Shown here in pieces: positions 23,463-33,869 of a stretch of DNA of 64,000 bases. The notes under the pieces were generated by a model, which did no database searches, was not told the origin of the DNA, and worked only from the letters and a program-made list of their open reading frames with translations. Origin of the DNA: Omphiscola glabra (lineage: Eukaryota; Mollusca; Gastropoda; Lymnaeidae); contig OZ024795.1 of NCBI GenBank assembly GCA_964017045.1, positions 55,963,350 through 56,027,349 on the forward strand. Reading direction: 5' to 3'. A program made the translations under genes and the position numbers. Numbering within the stretch: the first letter of the stretch is position 1; each line of letters starts with the position of its first letter.

Positions 23463-25062
23463 CTTCTTCTTCTTCTATATATTAAGGGCCCACATTGATC
23501 ATTCTGGCTCCTATGAATGCAGATGGGATTTGCAATGTTTCTGTGCCGGATGTTGATGAGGATAATTCCCTGGTTGCAAGAGTTACTTAGTGAGGGTATC
23601 ATGCACTGGGGGTTGGAAGGCCTGAGGCAATAGACGCAAATGAGTCAAGTGTTGTCACCTCAACTGTTCCTTTTGAAAGCTTATTCCAGTCCCTGATTGC
23701 CTTTGGCAGGAATGAGCAGTTCCTATACTGGCTTCTCGCTGGTAAAAGCCGGAACTGCCTGTCATGGCCTCGTCGCTGTCTAAAGGGGGGAAGGGACGAG
23801 TTCCTATTTAATGCCAGAGCAGTGGATTAGTCCATTATTTATCTTGTAAATCATGGAGAGCCTGGATTGTCGTCGTTCCTCCAATAGTGACCAGCCCAGT
23901 GTTTCCAGCAAGCTGCCAACACTATAGGTATTGCTGTAGCGGTTCAGGACATAGCGTGCTTTCCCGTCGCTGTACTGGCTCCAACCTGTTGATGCTCTTC
24001 TGGGTGAATGGGTCCCAGACCGAAGATGCATAATCTAAAAGCAGCCGGACAATGGCTTTATAGGCTCTTTCTTTCACACTGGAGTTGCTGATCTTTAGAT
24101 TACTCCTTAAGAACCCCATGGTCTTGTTTGCCTGGTTGCACACATTGTTAATATGCTCGTCCCAGCTGACCTCTCTTTGAATGGTAACACCCAGATACCT
24201 TACGGAGGAAACTGGCTCATGTAAATGGCCATGCAGTTCATAGTGATAGTGTAGAGGAGTACAACTTCTAGAGACAGGATGAAATTCCATGTCCCAGCTC
24301 ATCTCCCACTCAGCTAACTGATTGAGATCCTGTTGTATCTGGTCCTGGTCAGATCTGTTGGAGATCGTCCTGTACACCGCTGTGTCATCTGCGAACAGTC
24401 TTGCTTGGGATGTGAGTTTGTCGGGTAGGTCATCTAGGTCCCTGAGCCCTGGGGGACCCCTGACTTAACACTGACAAAGGAGGCTTTTGTACCGTTCACC
24501 TCTACTGCTTGACATCGGTTGCTGAGGAAGCTAGAGATCCATGTTTTAGTAGTGTCTTGGAGCCCATATCTCTGAAGTTTGTGTAGAAGCAAACTATGAT
24601 TGACGGTTAAAGGCCTTTGAGAAGTCCATCACCAGCACATCAGTTTGCTTGCTGTTTTCTAGATTTCTCATCAAGTCTTCAACAAATTCAAAAAGCTGGG
24701 TCTCACATGATCTATTGACTCGGAAGCCATGTTGACAGTCATTGAGTATATTTTTGCTTTCAAGATGTTTCATGACTGCGCTTACGATTATGTGCTCCGA
24801 TAGTTTGCATACTACGCTGGTGAGGGATATCGGATGATAGTTGGCAGTGGGGGAATGCTCCCCTTTCTTGTAGATTGGAGTGACATGTGCTGTTCTCCAG
24901 TCTGCTGGAACATTGCCTGTGCACAGCGACGATTGGAAGAGGATTGTCAGTGCAGGAGCGATTTCTTTGGCTAATTTCCTGTCTAAGCTGTTGTGAAGCC
25001 CATGTATAGTTGGTATATGGGGATCTTGTATTCTTAGCATTTCTTCTGGAGACATAAGAGAC
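23463..25062 (-). mobile_element. 5'-truncated non-LTR retrotransposon, CR1/Jockey-like RT
   Basis: The minus strand encodes a broken reverse transcriptase and C-terminal region in several frames. RT landmarks are ADWRTAHVTPIYKKG, NYHPISLTSVVCKLSE, HGFRVNRSCETQLFEF, VMDFSKAF, SGVPQG, ARLFADDTAVY and VRYLGVTI, then RDWNKL near the C terminus. A frameshift follows DFSKAF (about 24600). A deletion after SGVPQG removes the expected continuation, so catalytic motifs B and C are abnormally close. The endonuclease part is absent. The 3' end is a (GAA)n tail, seen as TTCTTCTTCTTCT on the plus strand at 23463. This is a dead copy. Confidence 0.8.
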
Positions 25063-25139
25063 TGTCAGGATGAGTATAGTAGAATTTATTTTTAAAAAAA
25101 AAGTAGGTACATCTTGGTCACTGTAACATACCAAGTTAA

Positions 25140-25672
25140 CTATGATTTCTCACATGACACTAATAGCTGTTCTCACTGCATGATGGCGTAGTAATTCGAC
25201 CATAATAAATTAAAACATGAGAAAAAGCAGTAACTAGTTTTCATAGCGGAGGGAGAACTCATGTTGTTTTTGAGTAGAGCGAGTGTGTATGATTATCTTG
25301 GGTGTGAGCAGACATATTGGATTTCTAAAAAGGATCATTGAATTAATTTTGGATGGAGTATTTTTGAACGTGTGTGTGTATATTATATATTCTTTGCATT
25401 GTAACTGTGCTTGTTACAAATTTCACGACCATACATTTTGCTAATTACCAGCCTTACATCTATGAAGTGAGATGCTCGCTGAGAGCTGGTGGATGAATAC
25501 TTCAACAATAGAATGTTACATCATGTCATGCACCCTAGCCACTTATCTTGAAAAAAAAATTAAGAGCACAGTTGATCATGCTTATTTGTAAAGACCATTT
25601 AAAACTAATTGTCTTAGTGTTGTCAGCTCACAGTACTGTTAATAAAGGCTGATACATTTGTTTGAAAAATAG
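25140..25672. other. AT-rich intergenic sequence
   Basis: No coding or repeat feature was recognised. Confidence 0.45.
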
Positions 25673-26477
25673 TAGTGACGAGACAATACCAACATTTTTA
25701 ACGATTCCGATACGATTCCGATTCTACCCAATTATCCCGATTCCCGATACGATTCCGATTCCTGGCCATTATTACATATATTATTACTGTGCCCAGGTAT
25801 TAACATATTTAATTAATAAAAAAGTTGAGAATTGATTAGAAAAGTTTATTAACTTGCTATTGAAGCTTTACAATATGCTAGATAACAATGTATTGGAAAG
25901 GTTTTATATAAACACTATCAATAATTCCATTTTAATAATACAAAGATGTAGTATTGAGTTCAAAATAATATAAATAATATATCATTTTGTAGATAAATAA
26001 ATTTTCTGTAAGTTAAGCCTACAACATTTTATAGTTAATTTATCATTTATACTTTTTAAAATGTTTCTATTATTGATTTTAACAAAAACTTAAGAAAATC
26101 GGAAAAACGGGACACCTTACCTTCAAATGCTTTACTTTTCAAAATATTTATCACTGCCAGCTTATTGACTATTATATAGTACAGCAAAAAGATTGTTTAC
26201 ATTTTGCTAATAACATGTGGTTTTAAATAAACTTCCTGCCGGTAATTAAAAATCTCGGAGCAAAATAAAGAAAAATAAATGTAAAAAAAATAGTTTTTTA
26301 TAACGTGAAACAAACTTGGCGCTGTCACCGGCTTACGTCAATGAATGAAAGATTACCTTGGCGCTGGGAGCGGCTCGTGGTAGTTAATCAGTTAAGAATC
26401 GTTTTGGTATCGGAATCGGGTCTGAATTATTCAGCTCCGATGCCGATTCCCGATGCTTTGGAAAAGTCCCGATATTG
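25673..26477 (-). mobile_element. hAT-type MITE, second copy, longer and inverted
   Basis: Inverted relative to 279-755: from TAGTGACGAGACAATACC through AACGATTCCGATACGATTCC to TGCTTTGGAAAAGTCCCGAT. The far terminus is lost and replaced by a short duplicated sequence (TCTCCGCTAATCAAAAGTCC). It holds several hundred bases between 25990 and 26390 that are absent from the first copy. No coding capacity is visible. Confidence 0.75.
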
Positions 26478-26815
26478 TCTCCGCTAATCAAAAGTCCCGC
26501 TTTGTCTCCGCTAATCAAAACCATGTCATAGTCCTAAACTATCTTTGAAATATGGAATTTTAATTTTTAAAAATGCCTTCCCAATATAATGCCTCACTTT
26601 GATGGTCCTGGCATCTCCTAAAATTTCTCAAGCCTCTCAGCACCCCCTGGGGGGCAGAACCGCTGAAGTAGATTGTTTAGGATAGAGCCAAGTTACCTGT
26701 AGATCAGTGCTTCTGAACATTGAGTGTATCCACTTGATGTGGGAAATTTAAAGATTTGGGTTGTGGGGGGGGGGGGTCCCCAATGTTAGATGGGACAGTT
26801 ATAAAGGTAACTACT

Positions 26816-27016
26816 TTACTGAGACCTTAGCACCTGTGGGTCGCGACCCCTATGGGGTCGAGCTACCCTTTCCCAGGGGTCGCCTAAGACCAACTGAAAA
26901 CACATATACTCTACAGTTATGAAGTAGCAACGAAAATAATTTTGTGGCCTGGGGGTCGCCACAACACGAGGAACTGTATGAAAGGGTCGCGGCGTTAGGA
27001 AGGTTGAGAACCACTG
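26816..27016 (-). mobile_element. SPIN/hAT-Charlie-like non-autonomous element
   Basis: On the minus strand it starts CAGTGGTTCTCAACCTTCC and contains GTCGCGACCC, CAGGGGTCGCCTAAGACCA, AACTGAAAACACATAT, GTTATGAAGTAGCAACGAAA and AACACGAGGAACTGTAT. This closely resembles, from memory, the non-autonomous SPIN and related hAT-Charlie consensus known from many animals and linked to horizontal transfer. The second terminus is degenerate and no 8-bp duplication is visible. The subfamily cannot be fixed without a database alignment. Confidence 0.65.
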
Positions 27017-27309
27017 CCATTGAGTTGGGGAGTGGGGCAAAAAAGGTTGTGAAGAACTGCTGTAAGTGGTTGGAGGGGGGTTCACATTGTAGAATATCTT
27101 ATTAATAATAATAATCATTGGTCAAAACTAACAACCCTCCTGGTTGAAAAAAAGTTTAGCTTCATTTGAATCAGGTTAAGAACCACTGTACTAGTGCATT
27201 ATGAGTGAAGTGAATTTTGATGGGTAAAAGGTGTTTGAAATGATATTAATACACATGCTATATTTAGTAAGCATTCATTCTTCATGAGATGTAATCATTC
27301 TTCAACAGG

Positions 27310-27445
27310 AATGAATGGTCAAGAGTAACCACAAGATGAATGATAAAGAGAAATCACAAGATGAATGGTCAAGTGACAAGATGAATGGTCAAGAGAAGTC
27401 ACAAGATGAATGGTCAAGTGACAAGATGAATGATAAAGAGAAACC
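27310..27445 (+). repeat. Irregular tandem repeat (AAGATGAATG-based)
   Basis: Alternating units of ACAAGATGAATGGTCAAG and ATGAATGATAAAGAGAAA. They give a lysine- and aspartate-rich open frame of 69 codons with no supporting gene context. Confidence 0.7.
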
Positions 27446-27529
27446 AGACCTCAACAGGACATGTTCCATTGATCTTCCATCTCATAGAAATCAACCCATT
27501 AAATGTCATCTTTGGACAAGATAAGGTAT

Positions 27530-27900
27530 GTGAACCGTTACTATGAAATGAATGAGTGTGATATGTTTGTTGGGCCAACTGGGTATAGCCAATACTAAAA
27601 TTTATACAGCAAATAGCTTTTAAAATACCTTTAGCATAACCAACCAAAGGGACATAAGTCCTTTTAAAATGTATGTTATTTTAAACAAAAGAAATTAAAT
27701 ATAAAACCAGCAATAGTTATGGTTATTTAAAATTTTATCAAATTAAAAAATGAATTAAATTTCATAGTTATGATTAACAAAAAAGGATATTTAGAGAATA
27801 ACCTTTTAATTATAATATCTGAAGTTGACTTTCTCTGCATTAAAAAAATTTCACTGACTGTCACCATGGTCACCGCAGCCTGCTAGTATTATTATCTAAC
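27530..27900. other. AT-rich spacer
   Basis: Nothing recognised beyond AT-rich sequence. Confidence 0.4.
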
Positions 27901-27904
27901 AATG

Positions 27905-28150
27905 TAATAGTCTTGATTTTTATGGTCTTGTCCCATCCGCCATCCTCAGAAGTGATGCGTTTATTTTTCCATGCTTGGATTCCCAATAGCTGTAGGTCTG
28001 TTGCCACATGGTCTGTCCATCTAAGCCTACGTCTGCTTTTGAACAGTTTTCTGCTCTGTGTCGCACCCAGCGCAACCTGTCCTTTTTAAAATTTGTTTTC
28101 TAGCGTAGTATCCTGTAGTCCATACAATGTCTGATTCAGACCTGTTTACT
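27905..28150 (-). mobile_element. LINE C-terminal fragment
   Basis: The minus-strand translation contains RLRWTDHVATDLQLLGIQAW followed by a K-R-I-x-E-D-G-G-W segment. This is the pattern at the C terminus of several non-LTR retrotransposon ORFs (RP-RLRW-x-D-V-x-DL-x-LGI-x-x-W). It is a short, frame-broken fragment. Confidence 0.5.
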
Positions 28151-28233
28151 CTTACAATTTTGGAGTACAATTTTTGACTTGATGTATTTCTATTACGATT
28201 GAACGCCGAGACCCGTCAGAACAACTACTTTAA

Positions 28234-28489
28234 CCTCTTCGCTACCGATTACGTCGACGCGACGTCACGATCACCCACTTTCAAATACCAAGGACGTCAC
28301 ATAGTCGTCATAACAAAAAGGCAAAGAACTTTTCTGAAATACCAAGGACGTCACGTCGACGTCATATTTCAATGCTATATATTTCTTTATTCGTTCATCT
28401 ATAGGGGAGTTAAAAAGCGTAATGGATAGAGAATGAAATTACCGGAAATTTATTTTATTGCTGAGTCAGCAAAAATCGTTGTTAAGGGG
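28234..28489. mobile_element. piggyBac-type MITE, copy 1
   Basis: Flanked by TTAA on both sides (28230-28233 and 28490-28493), with CCTCTTCGCTACCG at the left end and AAGGGG at the right. It is homologous along most of its length to 30098-30330, including CCAAGGACGTCAC, GGCAAAGAACTTTTCTG and GGATAGAGAATGAAA. It is CpG-rich for this window and has three GACGTCAC sites. It has no transposase. Confidence 0.75.
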
Positions 28490-28821
28490 TTAAGAGACCA
28501 GGTTGAAAATATGTAAATTCTGGTAGTTGTTTTTTATTATAAAAATTAATTAAAAAGTACACATTCGATGGTTAGTTTTAATTTGCATTCTACATCGAGC
28601 AGTGAATGGACCGAGAAATATGATTGGTTTATGACCATCTATAATTATAATTATATTACTTTGCCCTGGAAGCTCAAAAATATCATATTTATGGCAATGT
28701 TTTGTAAGGATTAGCGCCATGTATTTTTCACAAATGAAGGTATTACAGTTTCAGTAATAATTTAGCCCACTGTCTACAACAAGGTTTTTGAGACCAGTGG
28801 TTCTAAAATTTTAGTGTCCCT

Positions 28822-28976
28822 CAGTGACGTAGCAAGCTTAACTCTCGCCCGGGGCACAATACTTTTTTAGCCCCCCCCCCTATTAAAAAACCATACAATA
28901 TTATATGTAAAATATACCATTTGGCGCCCCTTTGTGAGTAGCGCCCGGGGCATGATGCCCCCCCCCTACGCGACTG
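28822..28976. mobile_element. Small hAT-type MITE with 8-bp target duplication
   Basis: Starts CAGTGACGTAG and ends CTACGCGACTG, an imperfect 11-bp inverted repeat. It is flanked by the perfect 8-bp direct repeat GTGTCCCT (28814-28821 and 28977-28984). The interior has two CGCCCGGGGCA-type boxes and C runs. Assigned to hAT from TIR style and duplication length. Confidence 0.85.
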
Positions 28977-29115
28977 GTGTCCCTGCGTCTATGCTAAATT
29001 TATGTATTCACCAGGTGCCCTGTGTTCAATTTTAACAAATACACTTTGAAATAGCGTATATATAAACAAAATAAAATATAGGTTTGGGTAAAAAATAAAT
29101 ATAACACGTATTTGG

Positions 29116-29722
29116 GTCACTAAGCGCCATCTAGTAACTGCAAACAGTAGTCACTCAAGTTGGTCACTAAGCGCCATCTAGTAGCTGCAAACAGTAGTCA
29201 CTCAAGTGGGTCACTAAGCGCCATCTAGTAGCTGTAAAAAGTAGTCACTCAAGTGGGTCACTAAGCGCCATCTAGTAGCTGCAAACAGTAGTCACTCAAG
29301 TGGGTCACTAAGCGCCATCTAGCAGCTGCAAACAGTAGTCACTCAAGTGGGTCACTAAGCGCCATCTAGTAGCTGCAAACAGTAGTCACTCAAGTGGGTC
29401 ACTAAGCGCCATCTAGTAGCTGCAAACAGTAGTCACTCAAGTGGGTCACTAAGCGCCATCTAGTAGCTGCAAACAGTAGTCACTCAAGTGGGTCACTAAG
29501 CGCCATCTAGTAGCTGCAAACAGTAGTCACTCAAGTGGGTCACTAAGCGCCATCTAGTAGCTGCAAACAGTAGTCACTCAAGTGGGTCACTAAGCGCCAT
29601 CTAGTAGCTGCAAACAGTAGTCACTCAAGTGGGTCACTAAGCGCCATCTAGTAGCTGCAAACAGTAGTCACTCAAGTGGGTCACTAAGCGCCATCTAGTA
29701 GCTGCAAACAGTAGTCATTCCA
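29116..29722 (+). repeat. 47-bp minisatellite, about 13 nearly identical copies
   Basis: The unit contains GTCACTAAGCGCCATCTAGT and AGCTGCAAACAGTAGTCACT. Most copies are identical, which implies very recent expansion or gene conversion. The unit is not a multiple of 3, so no ORF forms. There are no spacers, so it is not CRISPR-like. Confidence 0.96.
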
Positions 29723-29734
29723 GTGGGTTACCGC

Positions 29735-30093
29735 ACCATGACTGAAAGATGTCATATTGGATTAAAAGTGGAAATAAAATAACATCACTGTGAGGAAGCC
29801 GCAGCAACCCTTATAGAAAAATTAGATTTCCACATATTTTATTTGATCTGAGAGGAACGTTGGAGTCTATTTTGGAACAGCTGTATGATTTTTAAAACCC
29901 CCCTTCTTCCTTTCCCCCATGTACAGCTTGTGGTAGTTATCAGACTTTAATATGTTAACTGGAAATAGCCATAATGGATATTGATTCCTAATTATTTATT
30001 TTTTTAAAACATATTTTGCTAAAAAATAAATGTCAATTTACATGGTAGTTTGTTTTGTTAAATGACTCCCTAATTTGGTAATTAATTCTTAAC
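29735..30093. other. Intergenic with dispersed-repeat segment
   Basis: 29786-29930 shares blocks with 21170-21790 (GTGAGGAAGCCGCAGCAAC and others). Otherwise AT-rich. Confidence 0.45.
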
Positions 30094-30097
30094 TTAA

Positions 30098-30330
30098 CCC
30101 TTTCGCTACCGATGACGTTGACGCGACGTCACGAATACCCACTTTCAATTACCAAGGACGTCACGTTGTCGTCATAACAATGAGGCAAAGAACTTTTCTG
30201 AAATACCAATGCTATATGCGTAAATCTATAGAAAAATTAAAAAGCAAATAGGATAGAGAATGAAAAATACCAAAAATTTCTTCTTTTTTTAAAAAAGTTT
30301 TTTATTGCTGGATCAGCGGTAATGAAAGAG
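30098..30330. mobile_element. piggyBac-type MITE, copy 2
   Basis: TTAA at 30094-30097 and 30331-30334 frames an element with termini CCCTTTCGCTACCG and CGGTAATGAAAGAG, an imperfect inverted repeat. The TTAA target and CCCTTT terminus are the usual piggyBac signature. It is homologous to 28234-28489. Non-coding. Confidence 0.85.
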
Positions 30331-30606
30331 TTAATAAATTTTATTTTATGCTGATCTGACTTTGAGTTCGAGCCTCATTAAATTTCACCAGTATTTTTAT
30401 TTTTACCAGTGACAGACTGTGACAATGTGATTTGCACGTTCACCTAAATGTAAATTAATATCTTTAGCAGATACACGTCTGCAAAACAAATTGACCGAAG
30501 ATTGCAATCTAAACATCAGTCATCAACATTTAGAAGTTACCTATTTGGACATCAGCTTAATTCTATTCCATGAGACTGATGCGAGAAATTATTGTGTACA
30601 TTATAT

Positions 30607-30975
30607 ATACCATCCATCCATCCCTGTGGCGCCACAGCCCATGTAGGGCTTTGGCCTGCCTCTCTACTTCCTTCCACTCAGACCTAACTAATGCTTTTCT
30701 TTTCCATGCTGTTGTGATCTTTTTCCACAACATCCATCCATCTAAGCCTAGGTCTGTCTTTGAGTCGTTTTTCTCTGGGCTTTTGGTGTCACCCCTCTGT
30801 CATTTGGCATTCTCTTTAAATGTCCTGCCCAGCGTAGCCTACCATTTTTTATTTCTGATCCTGATATAAACTGTACAGTTCATGGTGGGCTCGTATTCTC
30901 CATCCATATTCATCCTTTGTTGGTACATATATTTTCCTGAGAACTTTTCTCTCCCACATGTTTTGTTAGGGTCCA
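30607..30975 (-). mobile_element. LINE 3'-end fragment with (GGAT)n tail
   Basis: On the minus strand, frames encode WERKVLRKIY, then RLRWAGHLKRMPNDRG, then RLRWMDVVEKD, the spaced motifs of non-LTR retrotransposon C termini (RLRW-x-GH-x-x-RM). It ends in a GGATGGATGG microsatellite (CCATCCATCCATCC on plus at 30607). Several stops and shifts show decay. Confidence 0.6.
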
Positions 30976-31233
30976 AGTTTGATTTGCATATGTTATACAA
31001 TAGAAGTCCGATAATCCGGCACGTTCGGAACCGGCTAGGTGCCCCTTCTTTTTAGTGTAGGCTTAGCCGTAAAACAAATGAAAATGTACTTTGTTTTTTT
31101 AACTACATACATACATAAATCGTAATTATACTAACAATTAGGTTAATAATTAAACTACAAATACAGTATGCAAATACAACAAAGTTTATTTTACATTTCC
31201 TATAATGTATGTACACGTACTGTAAAACATATT

Positions 31234-31611
31234 TCACTTAGATTTAAAAAAGTCACGAATGTCTTTTTGTTTTCTTGACTTTTGGCGTTTAGTATAAAAT
31301 TTATTTCTAATGATATGGAAATCAATAATTTCTGAAGCACTGTAGCTAGTACTAGCCTCAGCAAAAGAGATAAACTTATTTAGTGATTCTGCAGCTTCTG
31401 CCCAGCTGATTTTTTCCTTTTCTTCCGTTTCGGCATCTGAGTCACTTTCTTCAAGATTTTGATTAGGCTGAGGGTTTACTACACTGTTGATAATGTCCTC
31501 ATCGGTTAGGTCTTGTTCAACAGGCTCATTCTCGTCGATTAGAAGCCACTCCTCTACCTCATCTTCAGGCAGGTTTTTCAAGGGATTGTCAGCACTTCTA
31601 ACAACATCCAA
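31234..31611 (-). pseudogene. Tigger/Jerky transposase, C-terminal acidic region
   Basis: 125 codons, rich in D and E (PEDEVEEWLLIDENEPVEQD), then a basic tail ending DIRDFFKSK. Such acidic tails after the DDE domain and an FF-x-x end are common in Jerky/Tigger proteins. It is in a different frame from the catalytic core. Confidence 0.6.
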
Positions 31612-31852
31612 AACTTTGGCCAGAGCGTCTTGATGATTTTCTTCCTCATCAGTCTGTAGAGTTAGGTCAGATGCAGGGTTTGCAGCTGGTCAAAGTTTTC
31701 TCCAGCATTTTTGGAATGTTGTATTTTTTACCTGGTTCCAAGACAGTGCAATAGCATAGACGGCATCTTTTACTGTAAACTTTTTTTGAAAATCAGTCAC
31801 GTCACAGTCGGCATTTAACAGGCCTTGAATAAAAGACCTTCTATAAAAGCAT

Positions 31853-32365
31853 TTAAAATTTTGAATAAACCCCTTGGTCCTTGGGTTGAATAAAAAATGT
31901 TACGTTAGGTGGGAGCAGAGAAGCAACAATATTTCCAGAAACTAACTCATCTACTGGCGGGTGGGCTTTGCAATTGTCCAAAAGAAGGATGGCTTTAGTA
32001 TCTTCTGGTAGACCAAGGCTTTTGAAGGATTCCTTGACCTGAGGCACAAAGTGGTGAAAAAACCAGTCTTTAAAGAGGGCGGCAGTCATCCACGCATTTA
32101 ATTGAGCATCGTATTGGACAGGCAAGTGTGTAACATTCTTAAAAGCCATGGGTTTTTTAGATTTACCTATGACAAAAGGGGTCACTGTGTGGTTTCCAGA
32201 CGCATTAGCACATAGCAAAACGTTTAATCTGTCTTTGTTTTTTTTATAACCCTTGGCTGCTTTTGCTTCTCCCCCAGCTAGTGTAGATGTTGGTAAACAT
32301 CGCCACAATAGCCCTGTTTCATCAGCATTGTAAATCTGTTCAGGTGTTAAATCATTATCAGCCAC
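31853..32365 (-). pseudogene. Tigger/Jerky transposase, DDE catalytic core
   Basis: Starts just before [13 protein letters not shown], where D of NADETG is the first catalytic Asp. [10 protein letters not shown] carries the second, and FIQPKDQGV carries the third at the usual spacing. All three acidic positions are intact, but the frame shifts right after KDQGV, and the match resumes in another frame ([18 protein letters not shown], about 31860-31800). A frame break also separates it from the HTH part. This is the endonuclease domain that would cut element ends. Because of the breaks it is inactive as written. Confidence 0.8.
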
Positions 32366-32505
32366 GATTTTCTCAAAGTCGTCGTCTGTATTTTTCTGCA
32401 GAGTTTTGGTTTGCTGAAAGTGTTTCTCCAGTTACATCAAGTCTTCGAATTCCCTGCCGAAACTTAAAGTTTCTGAGCCAACCATCAGAATAATTACATT
32501 CACTT

Positions 32506-32853
32506 TCAGCAACTCCTAAATCTTGGCCCTGTTACCGGCTTTCCTTCAGAACATACTGCACTAAACCATTTGAACAATACACTATCTAGCTGTTCCAGTT
32601 TTGGTTTTTTTAATGTTTGTCTAGAAGCCAATTTTTCAGTTGTTACCGATTGAGAAGCAAACTTCATTAGTTCATCTTTTTGTTTTTTAATGTAATAAAT
32701 AGTTGACGAGCCAATATTAAACTCAATCATTAAACCATTTCTATTCTCACCTTTTTCTAGCCGTTTGATGATTTCTAGTTTCTGATTGAGAGTCAGTGTT
32801 ACGTGTTTTCGTTTCTCTCCTTTTGAACTCGAAGGCTTAGGTTTTGAAAACAT
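32506..32853 (-). pseudogene. Tigger/Jerky transposase, N-terminal DNA-binding part
   Basis: The natural start appears to be MFSKPKPSSSKGEKRK at 32853, followed by a pipsqueak/CENP-B-type helix-turn-helix: LTLNQKLEIIKRLEKGEN, then an EFNIGSSTIYYIKK recognition helix. A second helix block contains LEQLDSVLFKWFSAVCSEG, the CENP-B-type HTH. The frame breaks just after PVTGP; the continuation is found in another frame as [20 protein letters not shown] (about 32455-32396), so there is at least one indel. The family normally localises to the nucleus and binds its own TIRs. Confidence 0.75.
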
Positions 32854-32947
32854 GGTCACTGTACAATTAGAACGGAACTCACTTTGTTTATAAACAGTTT
32901 CAAAAGTTACGTACGTTCGTGATTGATTAACTGTGCTGCACAAATAC

Positions 32948-33855
32948 AGAAAGTTATGCTATTTTTAAAAAACTTTCTCGGGTTACCTTTTATGAAATGA
33001 CAAAGACCCATATTCATGAGTCATTATCTTAAAATATATGTCACCTGCACTCATTTCCTTTACAATACTTACACAATACTATACAGAGAACAAACTCAAT
33101 TTTTTTCAAGAGTATGGGAAATCAAACTTTTGTAATTTATTGATGTAAAATATTATTAATATTTCAAACATACATGCAAAAAGCATATAAACGGAATTTT
33201 TAAACCAATAATTCACTATATTATATAGCTTTTACATACCTGCTAAGCATAGAAGATCCGATAAAGCATCATTTTCTGTCCCGAATGTCGAATGAGTCGG
33301 CCATTTTCTTGGCTTTATTCCATGCCGCGAAAGTTCGGTAAATTAAACATTTTGAGGCTCTGTTTGGGGAATAGGTGCGGTCTCGCAAGACTTCATATTT
33401 TAGCATTGTTTTCGCATTTAATGTGTAAAAATGGACCAGCAATCTGCTCATGTAATTTTAAAAGCTGAATTTGTCTTAAATCCTATAGAAATCTCAACAT
33501 TTCTCCGATAATTATCATTTTTTTACATTTCTATTGTATTAAATACAACTTAATAAATACTGGGTGAAAGGTTATTCACTGCTGCATGCGTTAGGCACAA
33601 TTCTGAGGTCATTCGATAAATAGGAAAAAGCTCAACGCGATCGAAACAGAGGGAGGGTAAAAAACGATCTTTTAAAATGCCGCTAAAACTCGATGCGGTG
33701 ATGTTTTTCAAACTACAAAAAAGTTTATTTTACTAACACCAATAGAAAAACAAACACCATATTATTAAAGTGCTTGAATCGATCTTTTAAATGGTATAAT
33801 TTTTATTAGTATGCATGTTGCAATTGTAAGAAAATATTTTAATGGAAGTTGTGTA
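32948..33855. repeat. Duplicated segment, uninterrupted copy
   Basis: 32948-33149 matches 49002-49203 and 33145-33855 matches 51032-51716 at high identity. A 30-bp indel lies near 33210. On the minus strand it contains an exon-like GC-rich stretch with ATGGCCGACTCATTCGAC and a splice-donor-like GCAG/GTATGT (33240). Such a pairing suggests a promoter and first exon, but no product was recognised. Confidence 0.85.
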
Positions 33856-33869
33856 TAACCATGAATCTG

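Larger units (their letters stand above)
30998..33536 (-). mobile_element. Tigger/Jerky-type DNA transposon
   Basis: It holds a minus-strand transposase in three main pieces (next entries). The left terminus CAATAGAAGTCCGATAATCC follows a TA (30996-30997), as expected for a TA-inserting Tc1/mariner-Tigger element. The proposed right end CTATTG plus TA (33531-33538) matches only the outermost bases, and sequence beyond it is shared with another locus, so the right boundary is tentative. Confidence 0.7.

Noticed and set aside
27315..27524. 69-codon lysine-rich ORF as a gene
   Set aside because: Most of it is an irregular tandem repeat and nothing else supports translation.
29116..29722. CRISPR-like array
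   Set aside because: Direct repeats are head to tail without spacers, in an animal genome with introns and LINEs; it is a minisatellite.
30355..30400. tRNA or tRNA-derived SINE, because of GAGTTCGAGCCTC resembling a B box
   Set aside because: No A box at the right distance and no cloverleaf could be drawn.
33531..33538. Firm right terminus of the Tigger element at CTATTG-TA
   Set aside because: Only the outermost bases match the left terminus, and the sequence on both sides is shared with the 51.4-kb locus; kept as tentative only.
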